From the NCBI GenBank assembly GCA_031390045.1, contig JANMTB010000127.1:1-47808 (forward strand): 47,808 nucleotides of DNA, in the 5' to 3' direction. Under the pieces are notes generated by a model, which worked only from the letters and a program-made list of their open reading frames with translations, searched no databases and had not been told where the DNA came from. Shown in pieces: positions 15,033 to 23,287 of the stretch (position 1 is its first letter; each line of letters begins with the position of its first letter). The DNA is from Aalborgiella sp031390045. Its GTDB lineage: Bacteria; Pseudomonadota; Gammaproteobacteria; Burkholderiales; Burkholderiaceae_C. Position numbers and translations under genes: made by a program.

Positions 15033-16586
15033 TTAAGACGAACAGCTGATTTCAATGTCCGCCGCCCAATCTGGCGGCAAGCCGGCGAACCGTTCGTATT
15101 CTGGATGTTCATCACATGGGGCTTGTAGCAGCTTTAACAAGGTTTCGACCTCGGAAAAGTCCTTAAGTTTCGCTTTGGCAATGGCTTGTTCGCCTAGATA
15201 ATTGCGCAAAACATATTTAGGGTTCGTTTTTAGCATTAAATTCGTCTCTATCCAGCGTATTTGTTGCCTAAGATGCTCTGAATATTGTAGCATCCATGCG
15301 TCAAATACAGCACGATCAATGAACATGTCACGAACTAAATCAACTGGTTTGCCGTTGGCTACATGACTCAAATTGCGCCAAAACAAGGTGTAATCCACGC
15401 GGTCTTGGGCGAGCAGCTTTTGAATGGCTTCGACCAACGCTCTGTCGCCGTCAAATGCTTTTTCAGGCTCTGCAAAGCCTAACTTAGCCCGCATTTCCGC
15501 CATCAGTGCGGTGGGAAACGCGGTTTTGTAAGGTTCTAACGCGGCTAAAGCCAGCTCTTGATCTTCAATCAACGGCAGCAAAGCTTGGCCTAGGCAAAAC
15601 ACGTTCCAATAGGCCACATTGGGTTGTTTGTTGTAGGCATAGCGGCCTAGGGTGTCGGTGTGGTTGCAAATATGGTCAGGGTTGAAAGTGTCTAGGAATT
15701 GAAAGGGCCCGTAATCGAGGGTTAACCCTAGGATGCTCATGTTGTCAGTGTTCATTACGCCATGGCAAAAGCCGACGGCTTGCCACTTGGCGACCATCTG
15801 TGCGGTGCGCAGGCTGACGGCTTCTAAAAGCGCGGCATAAGGGTTGCCGTTGTAGGCTGTTGAATCACGGCATTCGGGGTAAAAGTTGTCAATCACGAAG
15901 TCGGCAAGTTGCTTCAACTCAAGGTGCATACCATTGTGCGAGAAGTGCTCAAAATGCCCAAATCGAATGAAGCTGGGTGAAGTGCGGGTGACGACGGCTG
16001 CGGTCTCTGCTGTTTCGCGATAAATCGGCGCATCCGAGCCTGTCACGCATAACGCGCGGGTGGTGGCAATGCCTAAGCCGTGCATGGCCTCAGAGCATAA
16101 AAATTCACGAATCGAACTGCGCAACACCGCGCGTCCATCGCCACCGCGTGAATACGGTGTGCGTCCTGCGCCTTTAAGCTGCAGTTCAATAGTGTTTAAA
16201 TTTGCTACATTATTTATAGCTTTTGAGCCAATAAATACGCCGGCTAGCACAATATTTTTGTCTCTATTTGAAGGAGTATGAAATTCACCTAGGCTTAACG
16301 CTCTGCCGTCACCCAATTGCCCCGCCCATTGGCCAAACTGGTGGCCACTGTAGACGCTGGCGGCGGGTTGCAAACCTTCTGGCACGAGGTTGCCAGTAAA
16401 GGTTTCCAGAACCTCTTGGTGGCGTAACCATTCGTCACTCAAACCCAATTCGCGCGCTAATGCGGCGTTTTTACAGACCCAATAGGGATTGGGCAAGGGC
16501 TGCGGTTGAACTTGTGATTGAAAAGCTGTTCCAAGTTGTGAGTAGGCGCTGGGATAGATTGAAATGCCGTGTAGTTGAGAAAACAT
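15033..16586 (-). CDS. selO: SelO/YdiU family protein adenylyltransferase, with in-frame repeat insertions
   Basis: 517 residues. Landmarks of the SelO pseudokinase that transfers AMP to protein hydroxyls are present: 'VYSGHQFGQWAGQLGDGRA' (78-96), 'QLKGAGRTPYSRGGDGRAVLR' region (136-156), 'GVMNTDNMSILGLTLDYGP' (about 283-301) and 'NPKYVLRNYLGEQ'. It ends Cys-Ser-Ser, with cysteine where animal SelO has selenocysteine. Between 'LSLGEFHTPS' and 'IELQLKGAG' there are about 25 extra residues; residues 114-128 are encoded exactly by repeat copy 5. A second, more diverged copy (copy 4) covers part of the helix before 'NPKYVLRNY'. Both keep the frame and avoid catalytic motifs, so the protein is probably active. 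Confidence 0.95.
   Translation of the reverse strand: MFSQLHGISIYPSAYSQLGTAFQSQVQPQPLPNPYWVCKNAALARELGLSDEWLRHQEVLETFTGNLVPEGLQPAASVYSGHQFGQWAGQLGDGRALSLGEFHTPSNRDKNIVLAGVFIGSKAINNVANLNTIELQLKGAGRTPYSRGGDGRAVLRSSIREFLCSEAMHGLGIATTRALCVTGSDAPIYRETAETAAVVTRTSPSFIRFGHFEHFSHNGMHLELKQLADFVIDNFYPECRDSTAYNGNPYAALLEAVSLRTAQMVAKWQAVGFCHGVMNTDNMSILGLTLDYGPFQFLDTFNPDHICNHTDTLGRYAYNKQPNVAYWNVFCLGQALLPLIEDQELALAALEPYKTAFPTALMAEMRAKLGFAEPEKAFDGDRALVEAIQKLLAQDRVDYTLFWRNLSHVANGKPVDLVRDMFIDRAVFDAWMLQYSEHLRQQIRWIETNLMLKTNPKYVLRNYLGEQAIAKAKLKDFSEVETLLKLLQAPCDEHPEYERFAGLPPDWAADIEISCSS
15249..15291 (+). repeat. Dispersed repeat, copy 4 (forward; diverged, inside selO)
   Basis: Compared with the family, the first arm has 17 of 20 matches (TATCCAGCGTATTTGTTGCC), the spacer is the same 'aagat' as copy 10, and the hairpin arm is GCTCTGAATATTGTAGC. 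It is antisense to the selO coding direction and read in frame as part of 'MLQYSEHLRQQIRWIE'. The hairpin arm is weak, so this is an old copy or a partly chance match. Confidence 0.55.
16204..16246 (-). repeat. Dispersed repeat, copy 5 (inside selO)
   Basis: On the coding (minus) strand the arm TAGCCGGCGTATTTATTGGC is followed by GCTATAAATAATGTAGC. It is translated as Leu-Ala-Gly-Val-Phe-Ile-Gly-Ser-Lys-Ala-Ile-Asn-Asn-Val-Ala, residues 114-128, in a loop just before the conserved 'ELQLKGAG'. Confidence 0.9.
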
Positions 16587-16685
16587 ACTGCCAATCTTTA
16601 CACAGTTATTTGCATTATCGGAAAGCTAAAGTCAACCAAGTGGTCATTTTTTGGGTTAATGTGGATGTATCTAAGGAGATTTCTC

Positions 16686-17057
16686 ATGTCACGAGTTCGT
16701 AAATTAAGTATGTTGGGTGGTTTGGCGGTCACGGCTGTTGTTTTGACGGGCTGTGTGGTGACACCTTACTACCAAACACGAGTGGTTACTACTCAGCCTT
16801 ATGTGGCTGGTGCGGCAACAAACAGTGTTGAGTATGTACAAGTGGCGCCACCTGCGCCGCAATATGAGGTGGTTACCGTATCGCCGGGTCTTGGCTACAT
16901 TTGGACGCCTGGCTTGTGGTACTGGTCAGGAGGTCGCCATGTCTGGCGCGCAGGCAATTGGCAACAGCCTCCGTACGGTTACCGCTCTTGGAATAATGGC
17001 GGATGGTCACACGTGCCAGGACGCGGCTGGCAGCATAACCAAGGCTACTGGCGCTAA
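16686..17057 (+). CDS. YXWGXW-repeat lipoprotein
   Basis: 123 residues. It has a lipoprotein signal with lipobox 'VLTGC' (about residues 16-20), then Tyr/Val-rich sequence and Trp-rich repeats such as 'GYIWTPGLWYWSGGRHVWRA' followed by 'GNWQQPPYGYRSWNNGGWS', matching the YXWGXW family. The chosen ATG 16686 has an AAGGAG site 8-13 bases upstream and directly precedes the lipoprotein signal; the longer open frame from 16575 overlaps the selO start. Envelope-located, function unknown. Confidence 0.9.
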   Translation: MSRVRKLSMLGGLAVTAVVLTGCVVTPYYQTRVVTTQPYVAGAATNSVEYVQVAPPAPQYEVVTVSPGLGYIWTPGLWYWSGGRHVWRAGNWQQPPYGYRSWNNGGWSHVPGRGWQHNQGYWR

Positions 17058-17093
17058 AAATAGATTTTTGCAATCAGTCCTTTTTCCATGATT

Positions 17094-17118
17094 TAGGGCA
17101 ATCCCGTAGATTTACGGG
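17094..17118 (+). promoter_or_regulatory. Candidate regulatory dyad upstream of the acyl-CoA ligase gene
   Basis: TAGGGCAATCCC at 17094-17105 runs into a hairpin, CCCGTA-gatt-TACGGG (17103-17118). The same 12 bases TAGGGCAATCCC recur at 18846-18857 in front of the Liv binding-protein gene. AGGG-N4-CCC has dyad symmetry, as expected of a transcription factor site. Confidence 0.5.
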
Positions 17119-17175
17119 TTAGCTTTTGCGTCATACTCCTAGAGTAGATATTTACTATTTTCGAGGAGTTGACGT

Positions 17176-18816
17176 ATGTTAGGTTTGATGCAAAATCAGC
17201 CGCTGCTGATTTCAAGTTTGATTGATTTTGCCGAGCGGCACCACAGTGATGGTGAGATTGTTTCACGCCGAGTCGAAGGCAATATTCACCGCTATACCTA
17301 CAAAGACTTAGCCGTTCGCTCTCGCCAAGTGGCAAATGCGCTGGATGGTATGAATATCGGTTTCAGCGACCGTGTCGCAACACTGGCGTGGAACGGTTAC
17401 CGCCACATGGAGCTCTACTTTGGCGTCAGCGGCTCTGGGCGCGTTTTGCACACACTGAACCCGCGTTTGCACCCCGACCAAGTGGTGTGGATTGCCAACC
17501 ATGCGGAAGACCAAGTGCTGTGCTTTGATGCCAGCTTTTTACCCATCGTACAAGGCGTGCATGAGCGTTGCACCACTATCAAACACTTCGTGATGCTGTG
17601 TGACGCTGACAAATTGCCGCAAGATTCTGGCATTCCTAATCTCATCAGCTATGAAGCGTGGATCGGCAAACAAAGCAGCGCCTACACGTGGCCCGTTTTT
17701 GATGAAAACTCGGCTTCAAGTATGTGATACACCAGCGGCACCACTGGCAACCCAAAAGCGGCACTTTATAGTCATCGCTCCACAGTACTTCACGCATATG
17801 CTGCGGCACTGCCAGATGTGATGAATTTGAGCGCACGGGACAGCGTGTTGCCCGTTGTGCCGATGTTTCACGTCAACGCTTGGGGTATTCCTTACAGTGC
17901 TGCATTGACGGGGTGCAAGTTGGTTTTCCCGGGACCTGCACTAGACGGAAAATCTGTTTATGAATTGCTCGAATCAGAGAATGTGACGTTTGCAGCAGGC
18001 GTGCCTACAGTTTGGCAAATGTTGCTGGGTCATCTGCAGGCTAATGGCTTGCGTTTTAGCACGTTGAAACGTACCGTGATTGGTGGTTCTGCGTGCCCGC
18101 CAGCGATGATTACAGCGTTTAACGATGTGTATGGTGTCGATGTGCTGCATGCTTGGGGGATGACTGAGATGTCACCACTAGGAACGCTGTGTACTCTAAA
18201 GAATAAGCATCTTGCGCTCTCAAAAGAAGAGCAAATGAAGATCAGATTAAAGCAAGGGCGTGCTATTTATGGCATGGACATGAAAATCATTGACGAAGCT
18301 GGCCATGAATTGCCACACGATGGCAGTGCATTTGGTGATTTGTTGGTCAAAGGCCCGTGGATTGTGACGGAGTACTTCAAACAATCAGAAGAGTCATCTC
18401 CGGGCAGTCCGCTGATTGATGGTTGGTTTCCAACTGGTGATGTCGCGACGATAGACCCAGATGGTTACTTACAAATCACCGACCGCAGCAAAGACGTGAT
18501 CAAGTCGGGCGGTGAATGGATAAGCTCCATTGACATAGAAAACATCGCTGTGGCTCACCCAGCGGTAGCCATGGCGGCTTGTATTGGTGTGTACCACCCG
18601 AAATGGGATGAGCGACCTATCATAGCTGTGGTGAAAAAGCCGGGTCTTGACGTATCGCGCGACGAATTGATTACTTTTTACGAAGGTAAAACTGCTAAAT
18701 GGCAAATCCCGGACGACGTGGTCTTTGTTGACGCTATTCCGATAGGGGCTACCGGGAAAATGCAGAAGAACAAATTGCGTGATGTACTGAAGGACTACAA
18801 ACTGCCGCAAAGTTAA
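17176..18816 (+). pseudogene. Fatty-acyl-CoA ligase (AMP-forming) interrupted by an in-frame TGA
   Basis: Frame +1 from ATG 17176 (ribosome site gaggag) to TAA 18816 spans 547 codons, the normal length of medium/long-chain acyl-CoA synthetases, but has one TGA at 17725-17727. Before the stop: the ANL N-terminal domain ('RYTYKDLAVRSRQVANAL', 'LNPRLHPDQVVWIANHAEDQ'). Right after it: the P-loop 'YTSGTTGNPKAALYSHRS', then 'PMFHVNAWGIPY', 'HAWGMTEMSPLGTL', 'DGWFPTGDVATIDPDGYLQI', 'DRSKDVIKSGGEWIS' and the C-terminal Lys in 'GATGKMQKNKLRD'. In homologues I know, the residue before 'YTSGTTG' is often Cys, so TGA probably replaces TGC/TGT. The P-loop also has Ala where 'PKG' is expected. Otherwise the reading frame is intact. 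Most likely a recent nonsense mutation or sequencing error; readthrough is possible. It would have supplied acyl-CoA to the operon at 24 kb. Confidence 0.85.
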
Positions 18817-18845
18817 AAGTTGCTTTGTCACATTAGCGATAGCTC

Positions 18846-18857
18846 TAGGGCAATCCC
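18846..18857 (+). promoter_or_regulatory. Second copy of the TAGGGCAATCCC motif
   Basis: Exact 12-base repeat of the motif at 17094, located 82 bases before the start codon of the Liv-type binding protein. It may put the ligase gene and the transporter under one regulator. Confidence 0.5.
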
Positions 18858-18938
18858 TGAGTGTAATTTTCAAAAATGGAGTTAATCTTCGAGGTTGCTA
18901 ATACTCAGTTTGTGTTTTTTACCTATAGGAAATTTACA

Positions 18939-20174
18939 ATGAAGTTCACAGTCAAGTTTGTTGCAGTTTGTGCTGCTGTTGTTTGCGCTAGTGCGGCCTA
19001 TGCCCAAAAAGGCGAAACTGTCAAAATCGCGTTTATTGATCCCTTGTCTGGCCCCTTTGCCAATGTGGGTCAAAACCAGTTGAAAAGCTGGCAATTTATT
19101 TCTGAGCGTTTCAGCGGTGCCAAAAATCCAGCTGGCGTCAAGTTTGAGGTGACTGGTTTTGACAACAAGGGTTCTCCGCAAGAGAGTTTGAATTCGCTGA
19201 AAGCCGCTATCGATCAAGGTTTCCGTTACATCACTCAGGGTAATGGCTCAGGCGCTGCGTTAGCGCTGTCTGATGCGGTTTCCAAGCACAACGAGCGTAA
19301 TCCGGGCAAGGAAGTCGTGTTCTTAAATTATGCCGCAGTTGACCCAGCTTTGACCAACGAAAAGTGCGATTACTGGCATTTCCGTTTGGATGCAGATACC
19401 ACCATGAAAATGGAGGCTTTGACGGCTTTCATGAAAGACCAGCCTAAGGTCAAAAATGTTTATTTGTTGAACCAGAACTACTCTCATGGTCAACAAGTTG
19501 CACGTTATTTCAAAGAGAACATTGCTCGCAAGCGCCCTGATGTGAAAATTGTAGGTGAAGATTTGCATCCGATTGGTCAGGTCAAAGACTTTGCACCGTA
19601 TGTGGCAAAGATCAAGCAATCAGGCGCAGACTCCATCGTGACTGGTAATTGGGGTGCGGACTTGACTTTGCTCGTCAAAGCGATGAACGACGCTGGTCTT
19701 AAGGTGCCTATGTACACCTATTACGCTGGCGTAACTGGTACACCAACTGCTTTGGCCGCTGGTGGGGACAGTGAAGTGTATGTTGTGGCTTATGGCCATT
19801 CCAACCACACGGGTGATTTAGGTGCGATGGGTGCAGAGTTCAAAAAGAAGTTTAACGACGATTACTACACTTTCGCCACGCTAAACGGTATCAATTTGAT
19901 GGGCGCAGCGATTGCCAAAGCCAAGTCAACCAATCCTGTCAAAGTGGCTGCGGCTTTGGAAGGCTTGTCAGTACCTAGCTTTGCAGGTGAAGTGCAAATG
20001 CGCAAAGGTGACCATCAGTTGCAACAAAGCATGTTCATCACCAAATGGCAAAAAGTTGACTCGAAAAATGCTTACAGCGTAGAGAACACAGGCTACACGT
20101 TTGTGCCAATCAAGCAGCTTGAGCCGTATGTGTCAAGCACGCCAACAAGCTGCCAAATGAAGAGACCTGCTTAA
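18939..20174 (+). CDS. Branched-chain amino acid-type ABC transporter, periplasmic binding protein
   Basis: 411 residues. Signal peptide 'MKFTVKFVAVCAAVVCASAAYA' with cleavage before QKGE, then the type I periplasmic binding fold opening 'VKIAFIDPLSGPFANVGQNQ', typical of LivK/HmgA-like receptors. The middle holds 'FLNYAAVDPALTNEKCDYWHF' landmarks and 'NQNYSHGQQVARYF'. It starts the transporter cluster, but a strong terminator follows it, so it is probably made in excess over the permeases. ATG 18939 was chosen because it begins the signal peptide. Given the ligase and beta-oxidation neighbours, the ligand may be an organic acid rather than an amino acid; this is inference. Confidence 0.92.
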   Translation: MKFTVKFVAVCAAVVCASAAYAQKGETVKIAFIDPLSGPFANVGQNQLKSWQFISERFSGAKNPAGVKFEVTGFDNKGSPQESLNSLKAAIDQGFRYITQGNGSGAALALSDAVSKHNERNPGKEVVFLNYAAVDPALTNEKCDYWHFRLDADTTMKMEALTAFMKDQPKVKNVYLLNQNYSHGQQVARYFKENIARKRPDVKIVGEDLHPIGQVKDFAPYVAKIKQSGADSIVTGNWGADLTLLVKAMNDAGLKVPMYTYYAGVTGTPTALAAGGDSEVYVVAYGHSNHTGDLGAMGAEFKKKFNDDYYTFATLNGINLMGAAIAKAKSTNPVKVAAALEGLSVPSFAGEVQMRKGDHQLQQSMFITKWQKVDSKNAYSVENTGYTFVPIKQLEPYVSSTPTSCQMKRPA

Positions 20175-20203
20175 AAAATCTAGTCGCTGAAACGACTAAA
20201 AGC

Positions 20204-20238
20204 ACGCCGAGGTGATGTAATATTCCCTCGGCGTTTTT
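20204..20238 (+). terminator. Rho-independent terminator (attenuator) after the binding-protein gene
   Basis: 9-bp perfect stem ACGCCGAGG (20204-20212) with CCTCGGCGT (20226-20234) and a TTTTT tail. A smaller hairpin TAGTCG-ctgaaa-CGACTA precedes it at 20181-20198. Its position inside the operon fits partial termination that keeps the binding protein more abundant than the permeases. Confidence 0.9.
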
Positions 20239-20288
20239 AATTTTAAAAATAATTCGAAAATAATTCGAAAAATAATTAGAGATATAGC

Positions 20289-21236
20289 ATGGAGTTTTTT
20301 ACTATTTCATTGTTAAACGGCTTGAGCTATGGCTTGCTGCTGTTTATGCTGAGTTCGGGTCTGACGCTGATCTTTAGCATGATGGGTGTGCTAAATTTTG
20401 CGCATGCATCTTTTTATATGTTGGGTGCATATTTTGCATTTAGCGTGACCGAGTTGATTGGCTTTTGGCCAGCTTTGATCATCGCGCCATTGTTAGTTGG
20501 GTTATTGGGCGCAGGATTTGAAAAGTATTGTTTGCGCCGTGTTCATAAGTTTGGCCATGTGCCTGAGCTTTTGATCACTTTTGGACTGAGCTATATCTTG
20601 CTTGAGATGGTGCAATTGGCATGGGGCAGAAGTTCGGTGGATTACCGAGTTCCAGTTGAGCTGAGTGGGCCACTCTTTACTTTATACGGCACACAGTTTC
20701 CTATTTATCGTGGCTTCATGATGCTGGTGGCTTTGTTGATGTTGCTGGCTGTCTGGCTCTTGCTCACACGTACACGTATTGGTTTGGTCATTCAAGCTGC
20801 GCTAACTCACCCCGATACGGTTGAATCTTTGGGGCACAACGTACCACGTGTATTCATGATGGTATTTGGTGGTGGCTCTGCACTGGCAGGATTGGCGGGT
20901 GTGATTGGTGGGAATGCATTTGTCACAGAACCAGGCATGGCTGCGACGGTGGGATCCGTTATTTTCGTGGTTGTCGTCGTAGGCGGTATGGGCTCTTTGG
21001 CGGGAGCCTTCTTGGCGTCGCTTTTGATTGGTATTGTTCAAACTTTTGCCGTAGCCATTGACAGTTCTTTGATGGGCGGATTGCAGATGTTGGGAGCAAC
21101 GGTTACACCGCAAACTTTTGGTTATGCAGTTTTGAAATTGAAAATCAGCCAAATCGCGCCTATCATGCCCTATCTCTTTTTGGTGTTGATATTGATCTTC
21201 CGACCCAAGGGTCTTTTGGGTACAAGGGAGGGTTAA
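20289..21236 (+). CDS. Liv-type ABC transporter permease (LivH-like)
   Basis: 315 residues, about eight membrane helices. 'GLSYGLLLFMLSSGLTLIFSMMGVLNFAHASFYMLGAYF' contains the family signature 'LNFAHASFYMLGAY' near residues 36-49, and 'VVGGMGSLAGAFLASLLIGI' is the loop that contacts the ATPase. It forms the membrane channel together with the next gene. The upstream spacer is A/T-rich with short tandem repeats (20245-20279). Three bases separate it from the LivM-like gene. Confidence 0.94.
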   Translation: MEFFTISLLNGLSYGLLLFMLSSGLTLIFSMMGVLNFAHASFYMLGAYFAFSVTELIGFWPALIIAPLLVGLLGAGFEKYCLRRVHKFGHVPELLITFGLSYILLEMVQLAWGRSSVDYRVPVELSGPLFTLYGTQFPIYRGFMMLVALLMLLAVWLLLTRTRIGLVIQAALTHPDTVESLGHNVPRVFMMVFGGGSALAGLAGVIGGNAFVTEPGMAATVGSVIFVVVVVGGMGSLAGAFLASLLIGIVQTFAVAIDSSLMGGLQMLGATVTPQTFGYAVLKLKISQIAPIMPYLFLVLILIFRPKGLLGTREG

Positions 21237-21239
21237 ATC

Positions 21240-22517
21240 ATGGAAAAATCAAAAACATTCAACCGCGGTCGATTTATCGTTTGGTCTGGTTTCGCGCTGA
21301 TCTTGCTTATCGCGCCTTTATTGTTTACAAGCAGCCTTAGTCTCACCATGCTGAGTCAAATGGGCATTGCCATCATAGTTTGCCTGAGCTACAACATGCT
21401 TCTGGGGCAAGGCGGTATGCTGAGCTTTGGCCATGCCGTGTATTCGGGCATGGGATCATTTTTGGCTATTCACACGCTGAACTTGGTATCGGGTGGTTGG
21501 CCGCTGCCAGTGAGTTTGACGCCGATTGTCGGCGGTATAGCTGCGATGCTTGTCGCTGTCGTTTTGGGTTGGGTGACTACCAAAAAAGCGGCGACGCCTT
21601 TTGCTATGATTACTTTGGGTGTCGGTGAGCTGGTATGGGCCATGTCGCTGATGTTTCCCGAGTTTTTTGGTGGTGAAGGTGGCGTATCTGGCAACCGGAT
21701 ATCGGGCGGCAAGCCGTTTGGCATCACCTTTGGGCCGCAAATTGAGTTGTATTACTTGATCGCGATTTATACCTTTATTTGTACAGGTTTGATGTTTGCT
21801 TTCACGCGTACGCCGTTGGGGCGCATGCTCAATGCTGTTCGTGATAACCCAGAACGTGTTGAGTTTGTAGGCTATGACACGCAGCGCGTTCGCTACATTG
21901 CATTCATCATCGCTGCATTTTTTGCGGGAATTTCAGGTGGACTGGCTGCGCTCAATTTCGAAATTGTGACCTCGGAAGTCGTTAGTGGCTACAGGTCCGG
22001 CGCCTATTTGTTGTTTACCTTCTTAGGTGGAGCAACTTTCTTTTTTGGTCCGATCTTGGGCGGTATTTTGATGGTGCTGGCTTTCGTATTATTGAGCGAG
22101 CTGACAAAAGCATGGCTGCTGTATTTGGGTTTGATTTTTATGCTGATGGTGATGTTTGCACCTGGCGGATTAGCAAGCTTGATCATGATGAATTTGCAGG
22201 TCGCGTCCTACGGAAAACTGAAGCCTATGCTTGGAAAATACCTCGTTCTTTTTCTATCCGGTTTGGTAGTGCTTTTAGGTGCTGCAGCAATGGTTGAAAT
22301 GGTATACCACTTGCAGCTCAACCAAGCGCTAGGGCCAGAGCTCACATTTATGAGCGTTGGTCTGAATGCTAAAAGTGCAACGAGTTGGTTGGGCGCTTTG
22401 GCTGTGCTTCTAGCGGGATTGTCAGTGTTTGAATACACTCGTCGACTTTTTTCGGTGCAGTGGGGGCAAGCCCAGGAATTTATTGACAAAGAAATCAAAC
22501 GAAAGGAGTCAGTATGA
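21240..22517 (+). CDS. Liv-type ABC transporter permease (LivM-like)
   Basis: 425 residues, longer than many LivM proteins because of an extra C-terminal part of about 90 residues with at least one more membrane segment ('YLVLFLSGLVVLLGAAAMVEM', 'LGALAVLLAGLSVFEY'). The LivM signature 'YNMLLGQGGMLSFGHAVYSGMGSF' region lies at about 51-74, and 'RDNPERVEFVGYDTQRVRYI' with 'FTFLGGATFFFGPILGGIL' form the coupling region. The stop overlaps the start of the LivG-like gene by 4 bases (ATGA). Confidence 0.93.
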   Translation: MEKSKTFNRGRFIVWSGFALILLIAPLLFTSSLSLTMLSQMGIAIIVCLSYNMLLGQGGMLSFGHAVYSGMGSFLAIHTLNLVSGGWPLPVSLTPIVGGIAAMLVAVVLGWVTTKKAATPFAMITLGVGELVWAMSLMFPEFFGGEGGVSGNRISGGKPFGITFGPQIELYYLIAIYTFICTGLMFAFTRTPLGRMLNAVRDNPERVEFVGYDTQRVRYIAFIIAAFFAGISGGLAALNFEIVTSEVVSGYRSGAYLLFTFLGGATFFFGPILGGILMVLAFVLLSELTKAWLLYLGLIFMLMVMFAPGGLASLIMMNLQVASYGKLKPMLGKYLVLFLSGLVVLLGAAAMVEMVYHLQLNQALGPELTFMSVGLNAKSATSWLGALAVLLAGLSVFEYTRRLFSVQWGQAQEFIDKEIKRKESV

Positions 22518-23287
22518 GCTCCTATGCATTGCAACTCAAAGATTTGCGCAAAAGCTTTGGTAAAAGTGAAATCATTCGCGGCGTAAATTTAGATGTTCCG
22601 GTTGGTGAAAGGCTTGCCATCATTGGTCCAAACGGTGCCGGTAAATCAACTTTATTCAATTTAATCAGCGGTAGGTTTGAACCCACAAGTGGAGATGTAC
22701 TGCTTCATGGGCAACGCATCAACGGTAAAAAACCATTTGAAATCAATCGAATGGGCTTATCGCGTAGTTTTCAAATCACCAATATTTTTCCAAAATTAAG
22801 TGTATTTGAAAATTTGCGATGCAGTGTTCTGTGGAGCTTGGGCTACAAATACACGTTTCTAAAATTTCTAGCTGACTTGGATGATGCCAATGCAAGAACA
22901 GAAGAGCTGATGACGATGATTAAGTTGGATAAAAAACGAGATGTATTGGCTATGAATTTAACCTATGCAGAGCAACGTGCTTTGGAAATCGGTGTGACTA
23001 TTGGTGGGGGAGCCAGTGTCATCTTGCTTGACGAGCCAACTGCCGGAATGAGTAAAACCGAGACGACTCGCTTTATCAGCCTTATCAAAGAAGTCACAAT
23101 AGGCAAAACTTTGTTGACTGTTGAACATGATATGGGTGTCGTGTTCGGCCTAGCAGACAAAATTGCGGTAGTTGTATATGGTGAAGTTTTGGCATATGAC
23201 ACGCCCGAGGCAGTACGAGCCAATCAGCGCGTGCAAGAAGCCTACTTAGGCACGTCGACTTCTGAGGAGGGTGCTCAACATGCTTAA
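22514..23287 (+). CDS. Liv-type ABC transporter ATP-binding protein (LivG-like)
   Basis: 257 residues. Walker A 'GPNGAGKST' (about 38-46), Walker B 'VILLDEPTAGMS' and the switch 'TVEHDM' are all present. The signature motif is degenerate, 'LTYAEQRALEIG', instead of the usual LS-x-GEQ pattern, as is common in LivG proteins. It couples ATP hydrolysis to transport with the LivF-like partner. Overlaps the permease gene by 4 bases and the next ATPase gene by 8. Confidence 0.94.
   Translation: MSSYALQLKDLRKSFGKSEIIRGVNLDVPVGERLAIIGPNGAGKSTLFNLISGRFEPTSGDVLLHGQRINGKKPFEINRMGLSRSFQITNIFPKLSVFENLRCSVLWSLGYKYTFLKFLADLDDANARTEELMTMIKLDKKRDVLAMNLTYAEQRALEIGVTIGGGASVILLDEPTAGMSKTETTRFISLIKEVTIGKTLLTVEHDMGVVFGLADKIAVVVYGEVLAYDTPEAVRANQRVQEAYLGTSTSEEGAQHA

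Noticed and set aside
17725..17727. TGA as a selenocysteine codon
   Set aside because: It stands at a likely Cys position, but I see no convincing SECIS hairpin and no Sec machinery in the window, and this enzyme family is not known to use selenocysteine. The PKA change also suggests decay. Kept only as a minor option.
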